A stretch of 64,000 nt of DNA from M55B112 sp040903745 (lineage in GTDB: Bacteria; Bacteroidota; Bacteroidia; Bacteroidales; GCA-2748055). A model generated the notes under the pieces. It was not told the origin of the DNA. It saw nothing but the letters and a program-made list of their open reading frames with translations, and did no database searches. A program made the position numbers and the translations under genes. This document shows, one piece after another, positions 54,801-63,093 of the stretch. The stretch lies in contig JBBDUV010000072.1 of the NCBI GenBank assembly GCA_040903745.1, forward strand, positions 1-64,000, given 5' to 3'. How positions within the stretch are numbered: position 1 is the stretch's first letter; every line of letters starts with the position of its first letter.

Positions 54801-55181
54801 CTTTACCGCGAACTGGATAACAGCACCACCCCCGAAGAGCTGGAAAATTTCAGAATTATGCTTGCTGACCGGTTCGGTCCGGTACCCGGTCAGACAGAAG
54901 AGTTGTTAAAAGCAGTTCACCTGCGGCGACTGGCCAAACAAACAGGTGTTGAAAAGATTATCTTGAAAAACCGGACGCTGATAGCGTACTTTGCAAGTAA
55001 TCCGGATTCGCTGTTCTACCGGTCGGATGCTTTCGTGAGAATCATCGGTAATATTCAGCGAAACCAAAAACAGTTCAAGATGAGGCAGGATAAGGACCGT
55101 TTAAGTCTGCGAGTGAACAACATAGATAGCATCGGGAAAACAATCGGCATCCTGGAACGGCTGAACGCGACTGAAGAGTAG
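51846..55181 (+). CDS. mfd: Transcription-repair coupling factor
   Basis: Mfd displaces stalled RNA polymerase and recruits UvrA. The 1111-residue protein has the UvrB-like N-terminal module (YHLKGLTGSSKAALFQSV), the polymerase-interacting domain (LHPGDYVVHVDHGIGMFGGLE) and a RecG-like translocase. The translocase shows Walker A (CGDVGFGKTEVAIRAAF), DEEQ box (IIDEEQKFGV), TATPIPRTLQFS and GRVGRSNKKAFCYLF. The C-terminal regulatory domain ends the protein. ATG at 51846 (MFQNPY) is chosen over 51786, whose extra 20 residues read through the upstream gap. GC content is higher than in neighbouring intergenic DNA. Confidence 0.97.
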   Translation: MFQNPYIHHPYTPEIVQALQERRSNVYHLKGLTGSSKAALFQSVVTTMKGNHLILFHDKEEAAYFYTDLVNLEGTPNRTLFFPSSYKRSVQYRQTDEANIITRTQTLKRLSEQRAASFIISYADAMLERVITRAELGRNTLEIKTGEQLSMDFLHEVLETYQFQLVDFVYEPGQYAIRGGLTDIFSFSSSRPCRIDFFGDEVDTIRFFDVESQRSDEQIKKVSIIPNIQWEKELGEKRVSFLEFIPSNTTVWLDDLELIVHQMTEIYDRADAGGKDDLPLPKEELLTSGANIYKQLEEFSRVEFTRPVLTPAAGSWQFSTAPQPPFNKDFDLLAKVLEENSAAGINNFILFDSAKQLERIRSIFDEINPELTYKEGTPTLHEGFTDHDLQLAIYTDHQIFDRYHKFKLHDRFTRKEALSVKELSGLHPGDYVVHVDHGIGMFGGLERIDINGRKQETVRLVYKDNDVLYVNIHSLHKISKYKGKEGQAPRVYKLGTGAWQKLKQKTKSKVKDIAGELIALYAKRREQKGFAFSPDTYMQTELEASFIYEDTPDQLKATNDTKSGMEAEFPMDRLVCGDVGFGKTEVAIRAAFKAVTDGKQVAVLVPTTVLAFQHYNTFSSRLKEFPCTVDYISRFRTAAEQTKIRRQLQEGSLDIVIGTHKLVSQQIKFNDLGLLIIDEEQKFGVSVKEKLKQIKLNVDTLTLTATPIPRTLQFSLMGARDLSIINTPPPNRHPIITELHPFNEDLIREAIDYEVSRGGQVFIIHNRVQNIGEVKEMVDKLVPDVRTVVAHGQMDGKELEKVMLGFMVGDYDVLIATSIIESGLDIPNTNTIIINNAHHFGLSDLHQLRGRVGRSNKKAFCYLFAPHITLLTQEARRRLRAIEEHSGLGSGMSIAMQDLDIRGAGNLLGAEQSGFIADIGFETYHKILNEAVQELKEGVFSDLFEQEKQEATDGSSTFTGECHIDTDLELLFPESYISSVTERMRLYRELDNSTTPEELENFRIMLADRFGPVPGQTEELLKAVHLRRLAKQTGVEKIILKNRTLIAYFASNPDSLFYRSDAFVRIIGNIQRNQKQFKMRQDKDRLSLRVNNIDSIGKTIGILERLNATEE

Positions 55182-55230
55182 TGGGCACTGGTGATAGGAT
55201 GTAAGGAGGATCATTCAGTAGAGAGTGGGT

Positions 55231-55390
55231 GCAAAGGAAAGCAAGAGGATGCAGAGGAAGTTAAGAGGATGCAGAGGAAAGTGAGTGCCTGCAAAGGAAG
55301 AGGAGCGAATGCAGAGAACAATGAACTACTGCAAAGAGCGTTGATCTGCCAAAAGAAGCAGTAAACGGAAGCAAAAGAATGGGAAACGGA
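55231..55390. repeat. 20-bp periodic purine-rich repeat
   Basis: GCARAGGAA-like blocks recur exactly every 20 bp at 55231, 55251, 55271, 55291, 55311, 55331 and 55371, with a decayed unit at 55351. The plus strand is A/G-rich. It fills most of the 239-bp gap between mfd and coaX. No coding frame is plausible. Confidence 0.8.
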
Positions 55391-55420
55391 GTTGAATAAC
55401 GGACGCAAAATGCATAAAGT

Positions 55421-56167
55421 ATGAACCTGGTAATTGACCTGGGTAACACCTACAGCAAGATCGCAGTATGCGACGGAACGGAGATCATCGAAAGTGTGAG
55501 CTCCGAGAAGGTCTCCAACAAGGAGATCGCATACTTCATCTCGGCGTACCCCGACCTGAAGGGTGCGATCATCTCAAGCGTGGTCAACCACTCCCGGGAG
55601 CTGATTGACTACCTGGATGCTTCCTTTGACACGTTTCTTGAACTGACCAACACCACTCCGTTGCCGCTCGTGAATCTATATAAGACTCCCGAAACACTTG
55701 GTTATGATAGAATTGCTGCTGTATCCGGTGCACACACTATTTTCCCGGAAAAGAACGTTTTAGTGATAGATGCGGGAACAGCAATTACATTTGATATGGT
55801 AACGGCAGCAGGGGAATACATCGGGGGCAACATCTCTCCCGGGTTAAGTATGCGTTTCAGGGCGCTGCATAAGTTCACAAGCAGGTTGCCACTGTTGACA
55901 TCGGAAAACAGCGCCATAAAACTGATTGGTAAAAGCACCCGTGAAGCAATTATCTCTGGTGTTGTAAATGGATTGGATTATGAAATAAAAGGCTATATAT
56001 CAGCTATTTCAAAAGAATACAAAAACCTTCAGGTAATATTAACCGGGGGGGATGCAAATTCTTTTGATAAAAGGGCAAAAAATAGCATCTTTGTGGTCGC
56101 GCATCTGAACCTTATAGGATTAAACAGAATTTTAGACTACAATGCACATAACGAAAAAAAGAATTAG
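55421..56167 (+). CDS. coaX: Type III pantothenate kinase
   Basis: Phosphorylates pantothenate in the first step of CoA synthesis, using the ASKHA fold. Motifs are LVIDLGNTYSKIAV, TPETLGYDRIAAVSGAH, VLVIDAGTAITFDMV and GGNISPGLSMRFRALH. At 248 residues it is full length. Its 3' end overlaps the start of the next gene by 26 bp, so it is the first visible gene of a long co-directional run to 63.06 kb. Confidence 0.95.
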   Translation: MNLVIDLGNTYSKIAVCDGTEIIESVSSEKVSNKEIAYFISAYPDLKGAIISSVVNHSRELIDYLDASFDTFLELTNTTPLPLVNLYKTPETLGYDRIAAVSGAHTIFPEKNVLVIDAGTAITFDMVTAAGEYIGGNISPGLSMRFRALHKFTSRLPLLTSENSAIKLIGKSTREAIISGVVNGLDYEIKGYISAISKEYKNLQVILTGGDANSFDKRAKNSIFVVAHLNLIGLNRILDYNAHNEKKN

Positions 56168-57458
56168 CATTCTGGCTGCGCTCTTAGCGACATTCGCTAC
56201 CACCACTATTTCACAGGTCAACACCTATTCTCCATACACAAGGTTCGGATTGGGCGATCTTACACAGGAGGGCTTCGGTCAGAATACAGCCATGGGGGGT
56301 ACCGGTATCGCCATGCGCGACGAGAACAAGCTTAACTACCTCAATCCGGCTGCTTATACCGCCAGGGATAGCATGTCGGTACTACTCGATTTCGGATTGA
56401 ATGGATACAAGAATAGCTACAAGACCAATGAGCGTACCAGCGAATGGTACAACGCGAATTTTCATCACATCGCCCTATCTGTTCCCATCGGAAAACATTT
56501 TGCAATGGGCACCGGTATTGTTCCGTATAGCTCCGTTGGGTATAATATCAAACAGGAATACAATGATCTTGGGACAGGCGATGCCATCGATTACTACTTC
56601 AAGGGCAACGGTGGTATACTGAAATATTTCCTCGGCCTGTCTGGCGAGATGTTTAACAGGATCTCTGTTGGAGTGAATATGAATTACCTTCATGGTGATA
56701 TTACGCGCCAGAGACAGATTACCTTTCCTAAAAACAGGGGCTTTGCAGAGACCCATGCACTGGAGGAGATCGTTATCGGTCACACCTATTTTGGTTTCGG
56801 TCTGCAGTACAAAGAAATTTTCGGTGAAAAATTCTTCTTTACAGTGGGAGGCACCTACGATATGGAGACAAAACTGAATTCGGCTTTCACCTCAACGGTT
56901 ACCAACGTGTTCCCCGGAACAAGTTTCGCTTTGAATGATTCAGTGGTCGTTAGACCGGATGTGGATCTCATCAATGATCAGCCCGACAAACCCGTTACCC
57001 TGCCAGTGAAGATCGGTGTGGGAGTTGCATTCGGGATTCCTGGAAAACTGACAGTTACAGGAGATTATATACAGCAGGACTGGACATCGGTGGACAACTC
57101 CTCCCTTTTGCCACAAGAAGGATCATATTACCTGACGGCAGCAACTTCTCTCCGGGCAGGGATTGAATATACGCCCGATTTCAATGCGTTCAGGGGATAC
57201 TATAACCTGATGAGTTACAGGCTTGGAGGGTTCATGAATGAATCGTATGTGAAGATAGGCGATTACCAGTTGGACGATTATGGCATAACTTTTGGAGTAG
57301 GATTGCCAATGGGTAGAACCAAATCGTCCTTAAACATTGCATTTACCTATGGATCAAGAGGTACACTGGAATACAATTTAATAAAGGAAAATTATGGTAT
57401 TTTGACATTTAATGTAACTTTGCACGATCTCTGGTTCTTCAAGAGAAAATTTGAATAA
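56142..57458 (+). CDS. Outer-membrane beta-barrel protein
   Basis: A 438-residue protein with a signal peptide (cleavage near SQVNTYS) and the start YSPYTRFGLGDLTQEGFGQN followed by AMGGTGIAMRDENKLNYLNP. This N-terminal pattern is typical of Bacteroidota outer-membrane barrels with a FadL-like fold. It has long amphipathic strands throughout and ends HDLWFFKRKFE. Specific role unknown. It overlaps coaX by 26 bp and is followed 24 bp later by a TPR gene, so it is encoded in an envelope-assembly operon. Confidence 0.85.
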   Translation: MHITKKRISILAALLATFATTTISQVNTYSPYTRFGLGDLTQEGFGQNTAMGGTGIAMRDENKLNYLNPAAYTARDSMSVLLDFGLNGYKNSYKTNERTSEWYNANFHHIALSVPIGKHFAMGTGIVPYSSVGYNIKQEYNDLGTGDAIDYYFKGNGGILKYFLGLSGEMFNRISVGVNMNYLHGDITRQRQITFPKNRGFAETHALEEIVIGHTYFGFGLQYKEIFGEKFFFTVGGTYDMETKLNSAFTSTVTNVFPGTSFALNDSVVVRPDVDLINDQPDKPVTLPVKIGVGVAFGIPGKLTVTGDYIQQDWTSVDNSSLLPQEGSYYLTAATSLRAGIEYTPDFNAFRGYYNLMSYRLGGFMNESYVKIGDYQLDDYGITFGVGLPMGRTKSSLNIAFTYGSRGTLEYNLIKENYGILTFNVTLHDLWFFKRKFE

Positions 57459-57482
57459 TGTCTGTTTTGGAAAAAATGTACG

Positions 57483-58826
57483 ATGAAAACTTTAACAATT
57501 AGATCTATAACAATAGCTACCCTGACGTTTTTAATGTTGTTACCGGCAGTTGCTCAGACCGGGGCTTCGGAGGGTTCTAAATACGGCCAGGGGCAGGATA
57601 GTATCAACTGTCTGATGAACCTCTCTTTGTACAGGGAGTTTTTCAAGCACAACAACTACAAGGACGCGATTAAAGCCTGGAGAAAGGTATTCAACGAGTG
57701 CCCGGCCTCCAGCCAGAATATGTACATCGACGGTGTCCAGATGTTTAAGAAATTTATATCGGGTGAGAATAATCCGGATGTTGTCGAAGCCTATATTGAT
57801 ACCATTTTGCTGATCTACGACAAAAGGATAGCGTATTTCAATGATGAGGCCAATGTGATTGGGCGGAAGGCCACTGACTTGCTTCGGTACCGGAAAGACA
57901 AGCTGGAATCCATTGAAGAGGCTTACGGTTATCTGGCCAAAAGTATTGAGCTGGACCCGGATGGTGCAAGGGATGCGATCGTTATTCTCTACATGAACAC
58001 AAGTGTTTCTCTGCATAAAGCAGACAGGCTTTCACAGAACCAGACGATCAGTGACTATTTTATCGCCAGTGAGGTCATCGATAACAACCTGAAAAAAAAT
58101 CCGAATAACAGGCGTTTTCAGCGAGCGAAGGAGAATGTAGATGATTTTATATTGGGTGAAGGAATATTGACATGCGAAGCACTGAACCAATACTATGAAC
58201 CAAGGTTCGAAGAGAATAAGGATGATGAAGCTTTCCTGAATAAGATGATCGATTTCTATTACAACAGCGGTTGTGACAGATCGGATATGTATGTCAAAGC
58301 ATCCGAGCAGCTGTATCTGATCCAGCCCGACCATGAATCGGCCTACAAACTGGCCCGCCTGCTTGTCGCAAGAGAGGATTATGAAAAAGCGTCTCAGTAT
58401 TACCTGGAAGCCATCAGCGGTGAAGGAAGCGCCGAGCAGACAGGAAGGTACTATTATGAATTGGCTCAGGTCACAAGGGTAGAGCAAGAAACCTGCAAGG
58501 CCATTGAATATGCCCGTGAAGCTGTTAAAAAAGCTCCGAACCTGGGCGACGCCTATATACTCCTGGGAGATTTATATATAGAGAGCCGGGAAAACCTGGG
58601 CGATGCGTTTGAGAGAAGAACAGCGTTCTGGGCTGCTGCTGACAAATACATCAAGGCTAAAAATATGGACCCCACCACTGCTGATGCTGCCGATAAAAGG
58701 TTAAGCGATTATGTTTCGCAATTTCCTGACAGTGAAGAGAGTTTCTTCAGGACACTGAACGATGGAGATGCCTACCATGTAAAGGGATGTATCAATGAAT
58801 ATACTACGGTCCGTTCGAGGAAATAA
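57483..58826 (+). CDS. Secreted TPR-repeat protein
   Basis: A 447-residue protein with a signal peptide (1-24, ending AVAQ) and TPR-like helical repeats: NNYKDAIKAWRKVFNECP near the start, AYKLARLLVAREDYEKASQY and AIEYAREAVKKAPNLGDAYI later. It is probably a periplasmic scaffold. It sits between an outer-membrane barrel gene and lptC, which hints at a part in outer-membrane or LPS assembly. Confidence 0.85.
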   Translation: MKTLTIRSITIATLTFLMLLPAVAQTGASEGSKYGQGQDSINCLMNLSLYREFFKHNNYKDAIKAWRKVFNECPASSQNMYIDGVQMFKKFISGENNPDVVEAYIDTILLIYDKRIAYFNDEANVIGRKATDLLRYRKDKLESIEEAYGYLAKSIELDPDGARDAIVILYMNTSVSLHKADRLSQNQTISDYFIASEVIDNNLKKNPNNRRFQRAKENVDDFILGEGILTCEALNQYYEPRFEENKDDEAFLNKMIDFYYNSGCDRSDMYVKASEQLYLIQPDHESAYKLARLLVAREDYEKASQYYLEAISGEGSAEQTGRYYYELAQVTRVEQETCKAIEYAREAVKKAPNLGDAYILLGDLYIESRENLGDAFERRTAFWAAADKYIKAKNMDPTTADAADKRLSDYVSQFPDSEESFFRTLNDGDAYHVKGCINEYTTVRSRK

Positions 58827-58829
58827 ACA

Positions 58830-59390
58830 ATGACCGGAATCATCCACAGAGCAACTTCCTTTATCCTGTCGGTAATGATCCTGGCGGCGTGTGAGAATGA
58901 TATTGAAAAGATCAACCTGCTCAATACCTCAGGAGAGTATCCCAATATTGTTGGTGAAGACATCGAAATGATATACAGCGACTCTGCCAGGGTAAAGGTT
59001 CAGATGTTTGCCAAATCGCTGAAGCAGTTCAATAATGCTGAGAAGCCATACAGTGAATTTCCTGAAGGGATAAAAGTATATGTTTTCGATGAGCAGATGG
59101 AAATAGAATCGGTGATCCAGGCAAATTACGCCATCTATTATAACGATGAAAAACAGTGGCATGCAACCGGGAACGTTATTGCAGAGAATTTTAAATCGGG
59201 CGAAAGGCTCGACACCGAAGAGCTCTTCTGGGATGAAGAGAAAGAGGAGATATACTCTAACTCTTACACACGCATTGTGAATGAAGACGGCACCTTTTAT
59301 GGTCAGAACGGTTTTAAATCCAACCAGTCCTTCACCAACTACACACTGATAGGTTCAAAAGGTGTCGTAAATATAAAAGACGATGAATAA
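58830..59390 (+). CDS. lptC: LPS export protein LptC
   Basis: A 186-residue periplasmic protein. After an N-terminal hydrophobic segment with a possible lipobox (LAAC), the OstA/LptC-type beta-jelly-roll is visible in YSEFPEGIKVYVFDE, QANYAIYYNDEKQWHATGNV, GERLDTEELFWDEEKEEIYS and GQNGFKSNQSFTNYTL. LptC takes LPS from LptBFG and passes it to LptA. It starts 3 bp after the TPR gene and overlaps the next small gene by 8 bp. Confidence 0.9.
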   Translation: MTGIIHRATSFILSVMILAACENDIEKINLLNTSGEYPNIVGEDIEMIYSDSARVKVQMFAKSLKQFNNAEKPYSEFPEGIKVYVFDEQMEIESVIQANYAIYYNDEKQWHATGNVIAENFKSGERLDTEELFWDEEKEEIYSNSYTRIVNEDGTFYGQNGFKSNQSFTNYTLIGSKGVVNIKDDE

Positions 59391-59565
59391 GGCCGGATCT
59401 ATACTGGAAATAATTTGGTTCGTCATGGGCGGACTGCTTCTTTTTATTGGTATCGATGTAACGATCGATAGTGGTATAGGAGAAGGCTGGTATTACCTCC
59501 TGTTCGCCCTGCTGGCATTTCTGATGTATTATCGCAGAAGGAGAATACGTATCGCAAGCAGATAA
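59383..59565 (+). CDS. Small two-helix membrane protein
   Basis: A 60-residue protein with two transmembrane helices (about 8-25 and 34-50) and a basic tail (YYRRRRIRIASR) that should face the cytoplasm. It overlaps lptC by 8 bp and ends 1 bp before the CNNM gene, so it is translationally linked to both. Its family is not recognised. The tight packing argues that it is real. Confidence 0.8.
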   Translation: MNKAGSILEIIWFVMGGLLLFIGIDVTIDSGIGEGWYYLLFALLAFLMYYRRRRIRIASR

Positions 59566-59566
59566 G

Positions 59567-60829
59567 ATGCCCTATCTATCCATCATACTGATTGCACTGC
59601 TCTTCTCTGCATTCTTTACAGGGATGGAGATCGCCTTTCTCACCTCCAATAAACTCAAATTGGAGATCGACAAGAAGCACAACCTGTTTGCCTCCAGGAT
59701 CATCTCAATATTTACAAAAAATCCTGCTGGCTATATTGCCACCATGCTGGTGGGCAATACCATTGCACTGGTGATGTTTGGTATTGCTTTCATCGGACTG
59801 ACACAGAAACCTTTGGCAGACACCCTTCAGACGGAATCCATTCCGCTGATAATCCTGGTACAGATAATCCTCTCAGCAATGATTATACTGCTCGCTGCAG
59901 AATTTCTCCCAAAAACAATCTTCAGGATCAACCCCAACGGCGCATTGCGGATCTTTTCCATCCCCGTTCTGATTTTCTATATCATTCTCTACCCGGTCTC
60001 TATCCTGTCGATCGGTTTGTCCAATTTCACAATGCGTTACATACTGAAGGTAAAAATGCAGGGAAACATCGGTCAGACAGTATTCGGAAAAATTGACCTG
60101 AGTCACCTGGTAACAGAAAGCAGCCATGAACATTACCAGGACGAGCCCGAAACACAGGATCTGAAGATCTTTAAAAATGCCCTTGAACTTTCAGGCCTGA
60201 AGGTACGCGACTGCATGATCCCCAGGACAGAGATCATCGCCCTGGATATTGAAAGCGATGTGCCGCAGCTGGTCGACACATTTGCAGAGACGGGGCTCAG
60301 CAGAATAGTCATTTACAGGGACAACATCGACAACGTGATCGGATATGTAAATTCAAAGGATATGTTTCACCAGCCGGATCACATCGGTAATTATCTAAAA
60401 ACATTGCCAGTGGTTCCTGAGACCCTACCCGTGAACAGAATACTGAAATCTTTCATCAAGGACCGGAAAGGGATTGCGGTCGTACTGGATGAATTCGGAG
60501 GAACATCGGGCCTGATCACCACTGAAGATGTGATCGAGGAGATCTTTGGAGAGATACAGGATGAACATGATACCGCGGAACTGGAAATGGAGAAAACAGG
60601 CGAGAACAGCTACCGGTTATCGGGAAGACTTGAGATCAGCTATCTGAACAGCACTTTTCAACTCGGAATTCCGGAATCGGAAGAATACGATACCCTGGCA
60701 GGATTTATCATTTACCACCTTAAAAATATTCCGGGTCAGGACGAAACCATTCAGATCGACCGGTTCACGATGAAGATCCTTCGCGTAGGCACCAACCGCG
60801 TGGAACTGGTTGAATTAACCGTGGAGTAG
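59567..60829 (+). CDS. CNNM/CorC-family membrane protein (GldE-like)
   Basis: A 420-residue hemolysin-family protein: DUF21/CNNM transmembrane domain (about 1-170), two CBS domains (about 205-320, MIPRTEIIALDIESDVPQLV and KGIAVVLDEFGGTSGLIT) and a CorC_HlyC domain at the end. Relatives act in Mg2+/Co2+ homeostasis; the Bacteroidota branch includes the gliding-related GldE. It is 1 bp after the small membrane protein gene and 92 bp before the PpiD-like gene. Confidence 0.92.
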   Translation: MPYLSIILIALLFSAFFTGMEIAFLTSNKLKLEIDKKHNLFASRIISIFTKNPAGYIATMLVGNTIALVMFGIAFIGLTQKPLADTLQTESIPLIILVQIILSAMIILLAAEFLPKTIFRINPNGALRIFSIPVLIFYIILYPVSILSIGLSNFTMRYILKVKMQGNIGQTVFGKIDLSHLVTESSHEHYQDEPETQDLKIFKNALELSGLKVRDCMIPRTEIIALDIESDVPQLVDTFAETGLSRIVIYRDNIDNVIGYVNSKDMFHQPDHIGNYLKTLPVVPETLPVNRILKSFIKDRKGIAVVLDEFGGTSGLITTEDVIEEIFGEIQDEHDTAELEMEKTGENSYRLSGRLEISYLNSTFQLGIPESEEYDTLAGFIIYHLKNIPGQDETIQIDRFTMKILRVGTNRVELVELTVE

Positions 60830-60921
60830 ACACCAGGGTTTTTCTTTTTTGTTTCAACCTATTATTACTATATTCGCATGCTAAATTTTTTGACAAATAC
60901 TGAAACTGAAATTTATATTGA

Positions 60922-63060
60922 ATGGCAACGCTTGAAACGATAAGAAAAAGGGCAGGATTGCTGGTAATGATCGCCATAGGACTGGCTATGTTGGGGTTTA
61001 TACTGGGCGATTTTAACATCCAGCCGAACCGAACAGTCGCCGAAATTAATGGAAAAACATACGGAATTGAAGATTACCGGGCAGAGCAGGAGGTATTGCT
61101 GAATTTCTATAAAATGAATTACGGCCAGAACCTCGGCACGGAAATAGAGCGACAAGTTGAAGATGAAACCTGGCGAAAAATGGTGAGGAATTCGGTCATG
61201 GACAAATCATACCAACAGATCGGACTGGAGGTCAGCGACGATGAACTGAGAGCCATGGTGGCTGGCGACCAGACAGCCGGACTTGGAACGGGAGGCTACG
61301 TTGCATTCAGCGAACCGCACCCCATTGTCCGCCAGATGTTCACAAATCCGGAGACCGGCGAGTTCAACAGGGCTTTTATGATGAACTATTTTAATTCGCT
61401 CGACAGGGATGAATATGCCCAGGAGAGAGAGCGTTGGCTCTTTATTGAGAATGAAATTGTCGAGGAACGGCTGAACCAGAAATACCTCACCCTGTTTGGA
61501 AAAGGACTGAGACCCTCCTCTCTGGAGGTAAGGGATTACCATTTGGAAACCGGTAAAAAAGTAGATTTCAGATTTGTAGCAGAGAATTTCTCAAGCATCG
61601 ACGATGAAGAGGTAACCGTTAGCGAGGCCGAACTGAAGGCCTATTACAAGAAAAATATCGAGAACTACAGGAGTGAAGAGACAAGGAGCATTGAATATGT
61701 TGTGTTCGACGTTGTGCCAAGCGAAGAGGATGATGCAAATGCAAGATTGTGGACCGTTCATACCAAAGAAGAATTTTCCAGAACTGAAAAAGAGAACACC
61801 ATCTCTTATGTCAACGGGGTTTCGGATGAGCCGTTTGATACCAGGTATTATACTGCTTCGGAACTGAATCCTATTCTGCAGGATTCCCTCCTGGGCCTTC
61901 CTGCCGGCGAGGTTTTCGGGCCATATTTTGAAGACAATGCCTATAAACTCTCGAAGTCGCATGATACGCAAATGCGTCCGGATTCTGTCAGGGCAAGGCA
62001 TATTCTGATCGGCTATTCTGTTGTTGGTAATGTGCAGCGTGCTGAAGAGATTGCTGATAGCCTGAAGACCGTTATTGATAATGGTGGAGACTTCAATGAA
62101 ATTGCAAGGGAGTTTTCTGCTGATGAGAGCAACCGCAATATCGGGGGTGATCTTGGGTGGTTTTCAGAGGGTGTAATGGAGACCCCGTTCAACGATGCAG
62201 CTTTTGAAAATAGATCGGGTGATATTGTAAAGGCAACAACCCGGTTCGGTGTGCATCTTATAAAGATTGAAGCACAGAGCCGGCCTGTGGAAAAATACCA
62301 GATCGCAACCATTGTACACAATGTCTATGCTACCAACAAGACCGACCAGGAATTCTACAACAGGGCCGTTAAATTCAGGGGCAAAGCCACCAATGTTGAA
62401 AAATTTGAGGAGCAGGCCAGGGAATATGGAAAGAACCCCCGGATCGTTCCCGATATAACCAGGGATCAGCGTACCATCCCCGGACTTGAAAATCCTGTGA
62501 ACATCATCGGCTGGGCATACAACGCAGATGAAGGTGATATCAGCTCTATCTTCGAGGTTAATGATCAGTATATTGTGGCCGCTCTCACGCAAGTGAATAA
62601 TGACGGGTATTCCGATTTTGAATCGGTAAGGACTGAGATCGAACTTGCTGTAAGAAAGCAGAAAAAGGGTGAGATGATCGCCGCCTCCATGAATGAGAAC
62701 CTGAAAAATGCAGCGGATATTGAGTCTTTTGCCGCCACACAGAACCTGGAACTCATGGAAGCCAGCCAGGTACAGTTTGCCAATACCTATGTTTCAGGGA
62801 TCGGACTGGAACCCTACATCGTTGGTGCAGCATTGAACCTGCCTCCTGAGACACTTGCAGGACCATATATCGGAGAGAACAGTGTTTTTGTTATCAGCGT
62901 TACCAACATTGACTTGGCTGATCCGGACGCCGATATGAAGCCTGTTGAAAACAGGCTGAATATGTCGTTGCAATCAAGAACAACCTCGGAAGCCTATGAG
63001 GCAATGGTAGATAAAGCCGATATTACAGACAACCGACTGAGAATATTTTACGGGAACTAA
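60922..63060 (+). CDS. PpiD/SurA-like peptidyl-prolyl isomerase
   Basis: A 712-residue membrane-anchored foldase. One N-terminal helix (AGLLVMIAIGLAMLGFILGD) is followed by a SurA_N-like chaperone region. A parvulin domain (about 350-460) has RARHILIGYSVVGN, GGDFNEIAREFSADESN, GGDLGWFSEGVMETPF and FGVHLIKIEA. A second, degenerate parvulin-like region lies toward the C-terminus. It is thought to help outer-membrane proteins fold in the periplasm. As the last gene of the envelope run, it fits with lptC and the barrel protein. Confidence 0.93.
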   Translation: MATLETIRKRAGLLVMIAIGLAMLGFILGDFNIQPNRTVAEINGKTYGIEDYRAEQEVLLNFYKMNYGQNLGTEIERQVEDETWRKMVRNSVMDKSYQQIGLEVSDDELRAMVAGDQTAGLGTGGYVAFSEPHPIVRQMFTNPETGEFNRAFMMNYFNSLDRDEYAQERERWLFIENEIVEERLNQKYLTLFGKGLRPSSLEVRDYHLETGKKVDFRFVAENFSSIDDEEVTVSEAELKAYYKKNIENYRSEETRSIEYVVFDVVPSEEDDANARLWTVHTKEEFSRTEKENTISYVNGVSDEPFDTRYYTASELNPILQDSLLGLPAGEVFGPYFEDNAYKLSKSHDTQMRPDSVRARHILIGYSVVGNVQRAEEIADSLKTVIDNGGDFNEIAREFSADESNRNIGGDLGWFSEGVMETPFNDAAFENRSGDIVKATTRFGVHLIKIEAQSRPVEKYQIATIVHNVYATNKTDQEFYNRAVKFRGKATNVEKFEEQAREYGKNPRIVPDITRDQRTIPGLENPVNIIGWAYNADEGDISSIFEVNDQYIVAALTQVNNDGYSDFESVRTEIELAVRKQKKGEMIAASMNENLKNAADIESFAATQNLELMEASQVQFANTYVSGIGLEPYIVGAALNLPPETLAGPYIGENSVFVISVTNIDLADPDADMKPVENRLNMSLQSRTTSEAYEAMVDKADITDNRLRIFYGN

Positions 63061-63093
63061 CCTACCACTACACCCCCTGTTGGTTGTTGCACA

